Assembly: GCA_947095585.1 (NCBI GenBank)
Contig: OX352762.1
Span: forward strand, 44,814,018 to 44,878,017
Direction of reading: 5' to 3'
Source of the DNA: Nephrocerus scutellatus
Taxonomy: Eukaryota; Arthropoda; Insecta; Diptera; Pipunculidae
DNA length: 64,000 bases
The position numbers and the translations under genes were made by a program. The notes under the pieces were generated by a model. It did not search any database. It worked only from the letters and a program-made list of their open reading frames with translations, and was not told the origin of the DNA. Below, piece by piece: positions 1 through 10,286 of the stretch (its first letter is position 1; the number at the start of each line of letters is the position of its first letter).

Positions 1-1005
1 TTCTTCTGGACTCTTCCCGAGAAGTTGAAAAACAGCCTTTGTCCAGCCCATACCCAAAAAAGGCGAGCCGTCGTCTCCTTCTTCGTACCGATCCATAACA
101 CTTACATGCATTTTCTTCCAAGGTCATGGAAACGCTGATCAATGTTCAGCTCATGAAATATCTTGAAACTAATGAAATCTTTAGTGACCGGCTGTATGGA
201 TTTCGTTGGCAACGTTCCACTGGTGATTTGATGGTATATCTGACCGAACAGTGGAACCGGTCTTTGCATCAATTTGGAGAAAGCAAAGCTGTTGCACTCG
301 ATATTTCTAAGGCATTTGACAGAGTTTGGCATCAAGCTCTTTTGTCAAAAATGCGTGCCTTTGGTGTCGATGATAAACTGCTTCATTGGATTAGTAGCTA
401 TATTTTGGACCGCTCAATTCAAGTTTTTTTTGGACGGATTCAAGTCTGAAATACATCATATAAATTCTGGCGTTCCTCAGGGCTCTGTTCTGTCCCCGAA
501 ACTCTTTCTCATTTTTATTAATGATCTCTTATCTGTGACTTCTAATAGAATTCACTATTTCGCTGACGAAAGCACTCTCAGCTTTTCATATAAGTTTGAG
601 GAACGTCCCTCCTCATCTCATGTGAAACTCAAACAACTTCCTATGTTAAGCACGTTATATTCTAACCTATACAGCATAATAAAATGGGGAGAAAACAATC
701 GAGTAACGCTTTCAAAACCCAATGCTGACTCCTGTTGTCTAAGCGAATCCCAATTCCCATGCCATTATCCATGAAGCATCGAGGAAACTGAAAATCTCGC
801 AATTCTCGGTATGTGCGTTAACGACAAGCTTCGTTGGAATGACCACATATTTACCGACGCCAAAAATGCTGCGAAATGTTTAGGTTTTCTAACCCGGTGC
901 AAGAAATATTTCACTCCCTCTGACCTAGCTACTATCTACAAGGCTTTTATTCGCCCTAAACTTGAGTACAATTGCCACCTCTAGTCTGGTGCGCCTAAAA
1001 CCAAC
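1..1005 (+). pseudogene. Non-LTR retrotransposon reverse transcriptase, 5' part
   Basis: A broken reverse transcriptase of a CR1/Jockey-group non-LTR element is readable from base 1. It runs through the finger region, motif A (ALDISKAFDRVWH, near 295-330), then after a frameshift near 430 the SGVPQGSVLSP motif (about 465-500), a degenerate active site FADE in place of YADD/FADD (about 560-572), and after a second shift near 775 the thumb region (NDKLRWNDHI, then LATIYKAFIRPKLEYN). The coding sense stops at 1005 at the mariner and resumes at 2314, so this is one element split by a later insertion. The two frameshifts and the FADE change mean it is dead. A second copy lies at 44560-45871. The clade call is from motif style only. 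Confidence 0.85.
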
Positions 1006-1007
1006 TA

Positions 1008-2311
1008 ACGGGTGTTTTTTTAAGAGGTTGCCGATTTTTTTTTTGAATAAAACACATATAAAATTATGAAATGACCAAAATTTTTTTTTATTTGGTAGAT
1101 AATTTTTTGGCATTTAACATTTAAACACAATTTCTGGCATATGGCTACCACGACTATTTTTCACAAATGTCATTCTGGAGGTCCAATTTTCCAGCACTTT
1201 TTCAAGCATTTGAGGGCGTATGTCAGCAATGACACGTTGAATATTGGTTTCCAAAGCGTCAATCGATTGAGGTTTATCCACATAAACCAATGACTTCACG
1301 TATCCCCACAAAAAGTAATCGAGTGGCGTCAAATCGCACGAACGCGGAGGCCAATTCACCGGACCATTTCTCGAAATAATGTTGTCGTTGAAAGTTTCTT
1401 TCAATAAGTCGATTGTTTCACGTGCTGTATGGCAAGTGGCACCATCTTGTTGAAACCACATTTCATCCATATCCATATCTTCAAGATTTGACAACAAAAA
1501 CTCATTTAACATGGTTCTGTATCGATTTCCATTCACGGTAACGCGTCGTCCTTCCTCATTTTTAAAGAAATATGGACCGATGATCCCACCAGCCCATAGA
1601 CCGCACCAAACAGTACATTTATCAGGATGCATTGGTAATTCTTGAACGGCGTGTGGATTATCTTTGCTCCAAATGCGACAATTTTGTTTGTTGACGTATC
1701 CATTTAACAAAAAATGCGCCTCATCACTGAAGAGAATTTTACGGTAAAAAAATGGATCTTCGTTCAATTGATTTAACGACCAATCACTGAATTCACGGCG
1801 CAAACGATGGTCGTGTGGCTTTAATTCTTGCACCAATTGAATTTTGTATGGCATCAAACCCAAATCTTTACGTAAAATTTTCCATAAAGTCGATGGACAA
1901 AGTCCAATTTGCTGAGCACGACGACGAATCGATAAATTGTTGTTTTCTTCGACACTGGCCTCAACGACAGCAATATTTTCTTCTGTACGAACTCTTCTCA
2001 TTCTTGTCGGTGGCTTGGCATCCAAAAGAGTGAATGTAGACCGAAATTTGGTAATTACGTTCTTTATGGTGGTCTCTGACGGACGATTATGTGCACCATA
2101 AAATTCACGAAGTGCTCTATAAACATTTTTAATTGAACACTGATTTTGAAAATAAATTTCCACGATTTGAAAACGTTGTTCTGGAGTTAACCTATTCATA
2201 ATGATTTGCCAAACAATACTGAGTAGAAATGCCACTTTGAGCTGTCAAAACAACTGTCATAAAATAAAACGACATCTATCGGAAAAACAAACCTCCTTAA
2301 AAAACACCCTT
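1008..2311 (-). mobile_element. Complete mariner element, D,D41D type
   Basis: A 1,304-bp cut-and-paste transposon. The left end reads ACGGGTGTTTTTTTAAGAGG and the inverted right end reads AAGGGTGTTTTTTAAGGAGG, so the terminal inverted repeats match with few differences over about 20 bp. It is flanked by the TA target duplication expected for Tc1/mariner (1006-1007 and 2312-2313). The host non-LTR reading frame continues across the two TAs, which confirms the borders. Overall length and layout are those of a full-length mariner with one intronless gene. It is inserted in a non-LTR element that itself sits in a Helitron. Confidence 0.95.
1114..2235 (-). CDS. Mariner transposase, D,D41D
   Basis: An uninterrupted 373-residue frame. 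The N-terminus holds the paired helix-turn-helix DNA-binding region (QRFQIVEIYFQNQ... then a second helical unit around SIRRRAQQIGLCPSTLWKIL). The DDE/D catalytic domain shows ILFSDEAHF (first Asp), MWFQQDGATCHTA (second Asp) and DLTPLDYFLWGYVKSL (third Asp). I count 41 residues between the second and third Asp, rather than the 34 of classic mariners; this D,D41D spacing is known from the rosa group first reported in Ceratitis. The in-frame Met at 2199 (MNRLTPEQRF) is the more likely start, because the first 12 residues are hydrophobic and precede the helix-turn-helix. No stops or shifts, so it may be active. Confidence 0.93.
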   Translation of the reverse strand: MAFLLSIVWQIIMNRLTPEQRFQIVEIYFQNQCSIKNVYRALREFYGAHNRPSETTIKNVITKFRSTFTLLDAKPPTRMRRVRTEENIAVVEASVEENNNLSIRRRAQQIGLCPSTLWKILRKDLGLMPYKIQLVQELKPHDHRLRREFSDWSLNQLNEDPFFYRKILFSDEAHFLLNGYVNKQNCRIWSKDNPHAVQELPMHPDKCTVWCGLWAGGIIGPYFFKNEEGRRVTVNGNRYRTMLNEFLLSNLEDMDMDEMWFQQDGATCHTARETIDLLKETFNDNIISRNGPVNWPPRSCDLTPLDYFLWGYVKSLVYVDKPQSIDALETNIQRVIADIRPQMLEKVLENWTSRMTFVKNSRGSHMPEIVFKC

Positions 2312-2313
2312 TA

Positions 2314-2743
2314 GATATCATCAACTAGATAGAATACAAAACCGTGCGATAAAACTAATCGGTGACGAAAACATTGCGAAATCAATAGATTCGCTTGAAC
2401 ACCGCAGGAACGTCTCTTGCTTGTCACAGTTTTATCGCTTCTTCCACCAGCGGTGCTCAAGTGAAATAGCAATACTCGTGGCGCTCTAAATGCACATCAG
2501 TTTACCCTTAAGCCCATCTTCGGACGTACAGTTAATTTCAGGGAGCCGTACAACACGTATGTGGAATGCTCTGCCAAGCTCTGTCTTTCAACATCACTAT
2601 GATCCACAGGCATTCAAGACACAAGCTCATAGACATCTCCTCTCTTCTTCTCCTTTTCCTTAATACCCACGCTGTGCTAAGCATATTGCCGAACATAATA
2701 AGGTTGCGAACCCCTTTTTGCGTTCGCAAATTATAAAAAAAAA
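2314..2743 (+). pseudogene. Non-LTR retrotransposon, 3' part after the mariner
   Basis: This continues the element of 1-1005. The frame resumes after the TA with the end of the RT thumb and C-terminal domain (AIKLIGDENIAKSIDSLEHRRNVSC near 2345-2415, then QFYRFFHQRCSSEIA) and the usual tail motif in which a product of the form RMWNALPS...HYDPQAFKTQAHRHLL is readable at about 2550-2640. It ends in an A-run at 2734-2743 after TTATAAAAA, the expected 3' terminus. The same 3' end occurs at 45440-45871. Confidence 0.85.
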
Positions 2744-3144
2744 CACTATCCGAGTGATTGATCGTCATCGAAAATGCAAGTTTTACTGGAAATTACAATC
2801 TCTTAAATTTAAATTTCTGTTAGGATAGTCGCTTCAATTATATTGCCCATCTCTTTTACGCACAGTCTCGTTCCGTTGCAAAGTTTTGGCTAGTCGAGAT
2901 TCCGTAGTAAAATAATTAAAAATCCCTCTGTAAGACAATGGGGTGGCAATCCAGACGATTCAAGTGAATTTAGGAACTCAGTTAGATAATTAAAACCCTC
3001 ATCAGTATCTACAACGGTATCGATGTACTCATATTCAGTGACTGTGCCTATTAACATGGCAAGTATTTATTTGTTTATTTCGTGGGTGTCTCCCTTTTTA
3101 GCAGCAAGAATGGCCCCTTCTCGCAACCGGTTCAATCCGAAAAC

Positions 3145-3400
3145 CATAGAATTGACACTAATATCCCCACTCAGTTATCGACCACATCCCCCTAGAGCTG
3201 TCTTACCATCACTATTCAACTCAGTGACCCACTTCCGACTTCAATATCGGCTGCCACGCCTTTCCCAGCCAAAGAACGTGCTACCCTGCACCACCTATAT
3301 TTGTTCCAGATAGTAACTGATATGTATACCAAGTTTAATTGAAACTGGTCAAGGCGTTCCAGAGTTAGTTAGGCACAAATATACAAATATGTATACAAAT
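3145..3400. other. Unassigned insert inside the Helitron relic
   Basis: No convincing coding sense. The 3320-3400 part (AATTGAAACTGGTCAAGGCG, then ACAAATATAC steps) resembles the 3' ends of insect RTE-type elements or SINEs that use them. Together with the adjacent AR repeat it interrupts the Helitron helicase frame. Confidence 0.4.
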
Positions 3401-3785
3401 AAATTCTCTATTTTTAAATTCTCTATATTAACTTCACTTGCCCGTGGCATGGATGTCGGTCGTCGGTCGTTGTGGAATCTTGCGATCAATTCTTAACCCA
3501 CTTCGGAAGGCCCGATTTTATTGAAATTTTGCACACATGTGTACTTTCGGAGACAACACATTCTATTAAAATTTAAGGCCCCTCGGGCCCCGGGGTCGTG
3601 GGATCCCATTAAATTTTTTTAAAAAAATAACCCGAATTTCTTCAAATTCTATATACGCGTGTATCTTCGATAGACAACACTTTTTGTAAAATTTTTGGAG
3701 ACCCCGGGCCCCGGGTTCGTGGGATCAATTTTTAACCCACTTCCCATAGCCCGATTTTATTGAAATTTTGAACACCCGCACAGCC
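3401..3785 (-). repeat. AR family repeat, copy 1
   Basis: A member of a dispersed AT-rich repeat family seen at several places in this window (here called AR). Hallmarks read in reverse: a GAAGTTAATATAGAGAATTT end, a short run of CCGAC-type steps, GGGAAGTGGGTTAAAAATTG, then degenerate subunits of about 100 bp, each with AAATCGGG, a G/C island of GGGCCCC type, and GATACACATGTGT. It has no coding capacity. It breaks the Helitron helicase frame, so it is the younger of the two. Confidence 0.8.
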
Positions 3786-4430
3786 AATTTTTCCAGCTGG
3801 TTGTTAGACTTGTGAATACCTTGTCGACAACGCCTTGAATATTCAGTTGCATTTGACAGAAAATCTGCGGGAACGAAATCTCATTCGTGCCGCGATCAAT
3901 TGGAATTTTGTCATTTCCGATGTCCAAAAGTTGTTTCGAGAATGTGTGGGCAGACGGGTCTTGCAGCAAATGCACATGCATGTTTGTCGATAGCGTGATT
4001 TTCTCGAATTGGTTCCAAAGATGTGATGATTACAAGTATGCATTCAGATCATCTGCGGGCATTGATTGTGCAAGAACAATAAGAGCGCTTCCTATCTGTT
4101 TGTTGTTTCCTAGAAAAACACGCAGAGACCGGTCAAGCGCTTCGAGCGATATATTATGGGCCATTGTGCATTCATCCCAAATGATAATTTTGCACGTTTT
4201 AAGGATTGTGGCCATGCTAGAGTTTTTGCTGATGTTGCAGGTTGGTGTTTCTGTGTGGTTTAAATTGGACGAAAACTTAAGTGCTGAATCGTCCAATAGT
4301 GTTGATGCTATTCCTGACGCCACTGCGAGTACAATCCAATTCTACTTTCGAACCGACGCCAATATCAAATTGATGATGAATGTTTTGTCCGCCACGAAAA
4401 GTCCGCCAATTGTAATGACTTAATTAAATG

Positions 4431-5004
4431 CTAGGAATGCCATTTTGTCTTTGGGGCATAATCCCATGGGAGGCTTGCTCGACCAGGGCGCACGTGCTCG
4501 ATCGGCCATGCTCGTCGGCTACCGGGGTGGGATCTTGGTCGACCCAAGTTCTCCTTCATCCACATAAATATTTCACGTGCTGTAAGACAAACAAAATAAA
4601 CCCATCTAAATCCGTAAATCGTGGGAGTTTGGCCTAATTTTGAAGAGCAAAAAAAACAGGAAAGCCAGTGCATAAAAAAGTAGCTTGAAGTGGTTGGGAG
4701 CGGTTGTAACGCCTACCAAAGACGTTCCGCCCCTTGCTGAACCCACCCTACCAAGGATCCCTGATGCCTTTGGGATTCCCATTGTGGGGTTAGACTAAAC
4801 CCCTTATCTACAACACCACCACGGGAACACCTATACCGGAAACGGAGGATCGAGTAACTGAAGACTCACAAGTTGTTCATTTGAACAAAGTTTTTATTCA
4901 CAATTATATTCATTTACCGCAAAAAGGGCATTAAACTGACAAAACCTTCGGGAATTTCTGAGTTGATGCATTATAGTCATATATTACTCCAATGTTTCAT
5001 AAAA
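4431..5004. other. No feature recognised
   Basis: Moderately GC-rich stretch without a protein motif I can name. At 4690-4860 there is a dense C/A-rich block (CCTACCAAAGACGTTCCGCC, CCTTATCTACAACACCACC) that could be part of a retroelement untranslated region; this is a guess. Confidence 0.4.
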
Positions 5005-5784
5005 TAACAACAAAAAAAAACAACCCATAAAAATTTTTCATGTAATTTCTCTAATAGGAGATACATATGTGCTTAAAATTTGAAAGAAATCGGGCAAATT
5101 TCTAAAAAATGTACATGGGCACCATCACTCCAAAAATGTTGCAAAAAGTTTTGTCTATCGGAGATACACATGTGTTTAAAATTTTAAGAAAATCGCACCA
5201 CTCGGGCATAAGGGCCCGTTCACTCCAAAAATTGTACAAGCAGTTTTGTCGATCGGAAATACACATGTGTGTAAAATTTGAAGAAATTATTTTAATATTT
5301 TTTTATGGGCACCCCTCGTCCTCAGGGCCAGTTCAATGCAAAAATTTTACAAAAAGTTTTGTCCATCGGAGATACACATGTGTTTGAAAAAATCGGTCTA
5401 ATTTTTAAAAAATTTATATGGGCACCGCTCGGGCCTCAGGATACACATGTATATAAAATTTGAAGAAAATCGGGCTAATATTTTTAAAAAAATTGTATGG
5501 GGTCTCAAAAATTTTAACAAAAGTGTTTGAACCCCAATCGTAGAGAAAGCAGCGCTGCCCACATCGCACAACGCACACAGAGCACAGCCATTATAGTATG
5601 AAATTATCTGATGCCGGGGAAAAAATTTGTATGGGAGCCCCCCGACCCAGCGGCCCGATTTTAATAGAAATTATTGTCACCGGAAATATAAACGAGTGCC
5701 AAATTTTAATAAAATCGGGCTTTAGGAAGTGTGTTAAAAATTGATCACAAGATTCTTGCCACCAGCCAGCCAGCCAGCCACGCG
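5005..5784 (+). repeat. AR family repeat, copy 2, left part (split by G1)
   Basis: Starts with ACAACCCATAAAAATTTTTC and runs through at least five degenerate subunits with GATACACATGTG-like cores at about 5060, 5163, 5258, 5371 and 5440 (spacing roughly 70-113 bp). It then passes the middle block GCAGCGCTGCCCAC (near 5550) and the ATCTGATGCCGGGG block, and ends in a CCAG tetramer run. It is cut at 5784 by errantivirus G1. Its last bases (CACGCGAAGTTAATATAGAG) are found on the far side at 33803-33830, flanked by the CGCG duplication. Confidence 0.8.
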
Positions 5785-6202
5785 AATTATGTCGCTATTA
5801 CTTCGCGGCTTTAAAAAAAAAAAACTTTTTACTTCACTGCTCTGAGTACTTTATTAGACTGAACTTTTAATTTTTAATTTTCTATTCGTGACTTAATGCT
5901 AAGAATTATTATAATGTATTTTGTTGTTGTGTTACCTTTTGTTAAATTGACAAAATCGGAATCGAACTTTACATTTTGTTAAATTGACAAAAACTGAAAC
6001 TTAAATTTACATTATGTTAAATTGACAAAAATTGAAATTGAAATTACGTTTTGTTAAATTGACAAAATTGATAATAAACAATGTTGAAATTTGATCTACT
6101 GACTGTTGAACTAGATTGCCTTAAAGTGCAACGCTGATGCAACTAGGGTTCAACGGCTTTTGGGTTCGGTTTTCGTCAGACGAATTGTTGGCTGACGTAA
6201 CC
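5785..6202 (-). repeat. 3' LTR of errantivirus G1
   Basis: The LTR is read on the minus strand from GGTTACGTCAGCC to AGCGACATAATT and matches the LTRs of G2. It holds four units of an approximately 37-bp repeat, each with the dyad TTTTGTTAAATTGACAAAA (about 5935-6065); G2 LTRs hold three. The env frame runs into this LTR and stops at 6121, as usual for errantiviruses. A purine run (GGAGGGAGGG on the minus strand, just right of 6202) is the polypurine tract. Confidence 0.85.
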
Positions 6203-6895
6203 CCTCCCTCCTTTGATTTAGAACTCTCGTGAGTTCTTGTTTCTAATTTCAATGAGATATTTTTATGTTTTCTGTTAAAATATGTGAACAACAAAGTAAT
6301 TACAATAAAGACTACGGTAAATGTTATCCAGTTTACTGTAGAGTGTATTTTCCTATTAAATTTTAGTTCTTTTATTTTCTCCATATTCTCAATTTGTTCG
6401 ATTATGATTTCGTCAAACGTTTGTTGTGACTTACTTTCATTAATTCTGAAATTTGAATTTTGTAAAACAAAGATTAGCTTAAATTGTTTGTTTAGGTTCC
6501 TATATGTTACGTTCCTAATATATATTTCGCAATTGTTGAATAATACCAAATAGTTTTTATTTGCTCTAAATCTTCTTTCATCGCAAGTACTTTCAATTAA
6601 GGTTTCAATTTGATTTTTTAATAATATAAGGCCAGTTTCGATTTCAATAACATTTGCATTTCTGTTAATTATTTTGCTTCAGTTTCTATTAAAAATACAT
6701 AATTGGCTTATCGTTAGGTTGTTTTTATAAAAATCTTTATTAAATTCGAATTTTGTTTTGTTAATTGTGATTATCTGTTGATTTTAAAAGATTAATTCTT
6801 CGGATAATTCGTTTCTTAATGGTATGAATATTGACCTCCTTGCTCGTATAGTTTGCTTTGGGATTTTAATTGAAAAGATTATTCTATCGTCTTTA
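6121..6895 (-). pseudogene. Errantivirus Env, C-terminal half (G1)
   Basis: Minus-strand remnant of the envelope protein of an insect errantivirus, related to baculovirus F-type fusion proteins. The last 142 residues are open and include one membrane-spanning segment (WITFTVVFIVITLLFTYF) followed by a short charged cytoplasmic tail that reads into the LTR. Further upstream (6550-6895) homology to the G2 env continues with frame damage. It ends abruptly at about 6895, where sequence of the plus-strand element E begins. It is not functional. Confidence 0.85.
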
Positions 6896-7042
6896 TAAAA
6901 AAAATTTGTCAATTCAGTAAAAAAGATTATAAAACCAATTTTCATTTTTAAAGAAAGAAAGAAACGAATAAAGCAGTTGTTATTTAGCACTCATTGGAAC
7001 AATTTGTCTTTTTTTAACAACTTCCGGTATCCACGACGTAAT
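6896..7042 (+). repeat. Truncated 5' LTR end of E
   Basis: The last part of an LTR, with GAATAAAG (possible polyadenylation context) near 6967 and ending in GACGTAAT just before a primer binding site. Its U3 part is missing where it abuts the G1 env fragment. No matching second LTR was identified, so it is assigned by its position before the primer site. Confidence 0.55.
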
Positions 7043-7056
7043 TGGCGCAGTCGAGT
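7043..7056 (+). other. Primer binding site of E (TGGCGCAGTCGAGT)
   Basis: TGGCGCAGTCG directly after the LTR end matches the errantivirus primer site type complementary to the 3' end of tRNA-Ser used by 17.6/297-like elements. G1 and G2 carry TGGCGCAGTCGGTT. It supports plus orientation for E. Confidence 0.7.
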
Positions 7057-8104
7057 AGCCCGGTGTCGGTATTATACAGTAGTAGTAGTATATAGTAGAG
7101 CCCTGCGCGGATACGTTTTTTCGTATCCGCATCCGATCCGCATCCGCAAAAAAAATGAAAAAAAAAATCCGCATCCACACTCGCGAAAAATCTTGAAATC
7201 CGCATCCGCACTCATCCGCATCCGCAAAATAGATTTTTTTTACAAATTTTATTGTATTAACTTCGCTTTACAAAAAAATATTTTTTAAAATAAATAAAAA
7301 AGATCATATTGTCTTTTAAGTATAACAAAAAAAAAACACTTCATAAAAGTTTCGTAGTTTTCTTTTAATATCGTTGTCCTGTATAGTTCTCAACAATACT
7401 AAGAAGATTACTCGATCTAACTTACTTGATTTAAAAAAATTATAAATTTGAAATTGGAACTCGACCCGATGGCTTTTTTAGGAAAACGCAGCTATTAATT
7501 GACTTTAGAAAGTAAAAAAAAACAATCTCGTTTGTCTTTTTTATCAGTAATTTTTATTTCAAGTTGTAAAATAATTAAAAGGGTTAGTTAAAATTCTTTA
7601 ATTAAATTTTTTATTTTATTTTTAAATTTATACCCTTAAATTAATTTATAATAAGTCCCAATTGCTTTTACCTATTAGGATATCATCCACAAGATCAGGA
7701 TCAAGCGCACATCTTTTATCGGTCATAATGTTACCTGATGTAGAAAAAAACAACCCATAAAAATTAAAATTTTTCATCTAAATTCTCTAATCGCAGAAAT
7801 TGATATGGAAGCCCCTCGATCCTGGGCCATTTTTTTTTATTGTAGGAGAAAATCATCGAAACAAACATTTGACATCAGATGTTAAAATTGAAAAAGCTCA
7901 GATCATTTTATTCTGAGCACTTAGAGCACGCTCATACTCTGAGCAAATAAGAAACACGAACATTTATCTTGAGAACTCTTTGACTGCTCTGAACTAATTT
8001 ATGAAAACGCCAAATGACAGAATATTGTGAAAACTTGTTGTTCTATCAGTAAGTTGATATCGACAACAAAAAAACGACATCAATAAAAATACAATTCAGT
8101 ATAT

Positions 8105-9285
8105 TGTAACAGTCTTTTGCTCGGGTGACGCTCGCCGGTCACCCAGGGTTCTTTCTCCTTCTCGCTCGTCGTTACAAATTAAAAGATTGTTGGTTTTCGG
8201 TATAAAATTACAATTCTTCTTTATTTCTTGATCTCTTAGTCTATACGTACTTACATATAAATATACTTAAATAAACTTACGATACGTTGGTTTGTACGTA
8301 CTCGGTACGGGGAAACCAGGGGAACTTGATTGCAGCCGAGAGTATTCGACTGCGGAAAAGGGGGTTGATGGGCGGCTTCTGCTCTTTAAGTGGTTGCTAC
8401 TAGAGCACACGAGCAGCGTTCTACGGAACAGCGCGGTATAGTGAATTACTATACGAGTAAGCAAGCGAGGTCCGGGGGATAGCTACCACACTGGGAGCAA
8501 GCGGACTGCTTAGTGTCTTGTAAATTACAATATAGCGATACTACCTGGTTTTACAACCTCGATCGTTCGCTATACTGCAATAGACACAGTAAGTATGGGT
8601 GTACAACACAACAAAATTAGCCCGGTTTTACAACCTTGACAATTTTGTTATATTGACCTAGACAAAGAAAGTACGAGTATATAATGCAGCACAGTTGTCT
8701 GGTTTTACAACCTCGGCAACGTGTTACATTAATATGACTCGGCTAGCCTTGTCACCAAAAAAAGGGGCTGTTCGTGGAGAACAGTAGTCAGCGAAAAGCT
8801 GTCGGTAAAGGGGGAATTTGCTGTGAACCACAACGCTTTCTTCCCTTTGAGTAGGTATAGCTGCCTTGCCGCAGTATAGTCTACTCTTGAATAGATTTTA
8901 CTACCGTGCCGTAGTATGTTCTATTCTGATTCTTGTTGATTGATTGGAGCATATAAGTGTGTCTTAATAGTTGAATTCCTTGGGAATTTTGTTTTCACCC
9001 TTTTTGGAAAAATTATTTGATTATAAATAATATCATTGATAAATTTCTATCATTCATTGGGCGAAAAACCCTTTTCCCGCAAAAAATAATTATGTTGGTT
9101 CAACCGCCGGATTGAACCTTATACGTACTGCATACCGGCCGAGTACACTCGTATTGCGCTAAATTGATATAATGCAAAATTGGTTAATTTTGCATTATAT
9201 ATCGAGTGACTGGGTTTGTTTTTGTACAGCAATTACTTTAGACATATGGTTTGTAGCGAAGTGGTATTTAGCCAACTTCGTTACA
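8105..9285 (-). repeat. 3' LTR of the gag-only element
   Basis: 1,181 bp, TGTAAC...GTTACA ends. On the plus strand it contains the near-dyad GGGTGACGCTCGCCGGTCACCC at 8123-8144, three degenerate repeats of about 80 bp beginning CTGGTTTTACAACCT (about 8548-8740) and a 15-bp perfect hairpin at 9167-9200. Same length as the LTR at 13836-15016. A separate coding frame at 8267-8464 is open by chance in both LTRs. Confidence 0.93.
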
Positions 9286-9300
9286 TTCCCCCCCTACTTC
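9286..9300 (-). other. Polypurine tract of the gag-only element
   Basis: On the minus strand, GAAGTAGGGGGGGAA lies immediately before the LTR start TGTAAC. This is where plus-strand DNA synthesis would be primed. Confidence 0.8.
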
Positions 9301-9344
9301 GGGGTGCGAAAAAGTATAAGACACACTTATAGGCTAGCAATGGG

Positions 9345-9817
9345 TTTTTTTTTTTTTTTATATATATATACTGGTTGGATAAGTATAACTTATAACTATT
9401 ATCGGTTTTCTTAATACAGTTTGTTTATATATCTATATATGTATATGTATATATCTGGTATTTTAAAGTAAAAAATGTTTATACATAAAGAAAATTTTCT
9501 CATATGGTGTGGTCACTTATTTTTTTCTGGTATATTTGGGGTGGTCTGCGACCTTTATTGTCTCGTGCCGACACCTATATGAGTTACAAAAAGATGTGTG
9601 TGTGTTTCAAAAAAACTGTGGGTGGGTTTATTTTTTTCTTTCTTTCTTTTTTTTTCCCATTTAATAGTAATATGCTTAAGTTTATGTCTAGTGATAATAG
9701 TTCCATTTATACAGGGTTTCTCTTCTTTTTTTTTTTTGTGTGTGTGTTTTGTTGTTCTTTGTGTTTTTCTTTTCTGTGGCTTTGTATTTTTTTTTCTTTT
9801 TTTTTTGGTATATATAT

Positions 9818-9849
<32 letters not shown>

Positions 9850-9928
9850 TTTGTTGTTTTTTTTTTCTTCTTTTTTTTTTCCTTGTGTGTTTCTTTTCTG
9901 TGGTTTTGTATTTTTTCTTTTCTGTGGT

Positions 9929-9979
<51 letters not shown>

Positions 9980-10250
9980 TATATATTTTTTTTTTTTTCT
10001 TTTGAGCAAAAGTAACAATCGGTAATAAGTAGTTTAATAGTTTAATAAGTATGATAATAGTAATAAGTGTGATAATAGTAGTAAGTATAGTAATAAGTGT
10101 GATAATAGTAGTAAGTATTGTAATTTATAATAGTAATAAGTAGGTTTAATTAATAGTAATAAGTATAATAGTAGTAAGTAGAAAAATATATAGTAGTAAT
10201 AAGTATTAATAAGTATGATAATAACAAAAAGATTTTATAATAAAAATATA
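9345..10250. repeat. Homopolymer and microsatellite tract between gag frame and 3' LTR
   Basis: Runs of T broken by GTGTGTGT and GTATATAT steps, including an almost unbroken T run at about 9937-9978, followed by AGTAATAAGTATGATAAT-type short repeats (10020-10240). On the element strand this is an A-rich 3' untranslated region. Long open frames here are low-complexity artefacts. Confidence 0.85.
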
Positions 10251-10286
10251 TGAACAGAAGGAATGCTGTCTTCTAATTGCTGTTTT

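Larger units (their letters stand above)
2744..4430 (-). pseudogene. Helitron helicase domain, broken by two insertions
   Basis: Minus-strand fragments in the order of the C-terminal PIF1-like helicase of a Helitron Rep/Helicase protein. From 4323 leftwards: GIASTLLDDSALKFSSNLN, ETPTCNISKNS, ILKTCKIIIWDECTMAH (Walker B region), then HTFSKQLLDIGNDKIPID and the FPQIFC segment near 3850. After an interruption (about 3145-3790) the frame returns at about 3140 (NRLREGAILAAKKGDTHEIN), TVVDTDEGFNYLTEFLNSL, LLRNLD-PKLCNGTRLCVK, IEATILTE, and FPVKLAFSMTINHSDS near 2750-2800. It ends exactly at the A-tail of the non-LTR element, which therefore inserted in it. Several stops and shifts show it is dead. 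Confidence 0.85.

Noticed and set aside
3757..4423. Plus-strand frame of 178 residues at 3887-4423
   Set aside because: Shadow of the minus-strand Helitron helicase, which has recognisable motifs.
6977..7288. 103-residue plus frame and its minus-strand partners
   Set aside because: Span the hAT end and its ATCCGC hexamers; no protein motif.
8267..8464. 65-residue frame present identically in both LTRs (also 13998-14195)
   Set aside because: The identity is explained by LTR duplication; no domain, no start context.
9504..10025. Long Phe-rich open frames in all plus frames
   Set aside because: They come from T homopolymers; low complexity, in the untranslated part of a minus-strand element.
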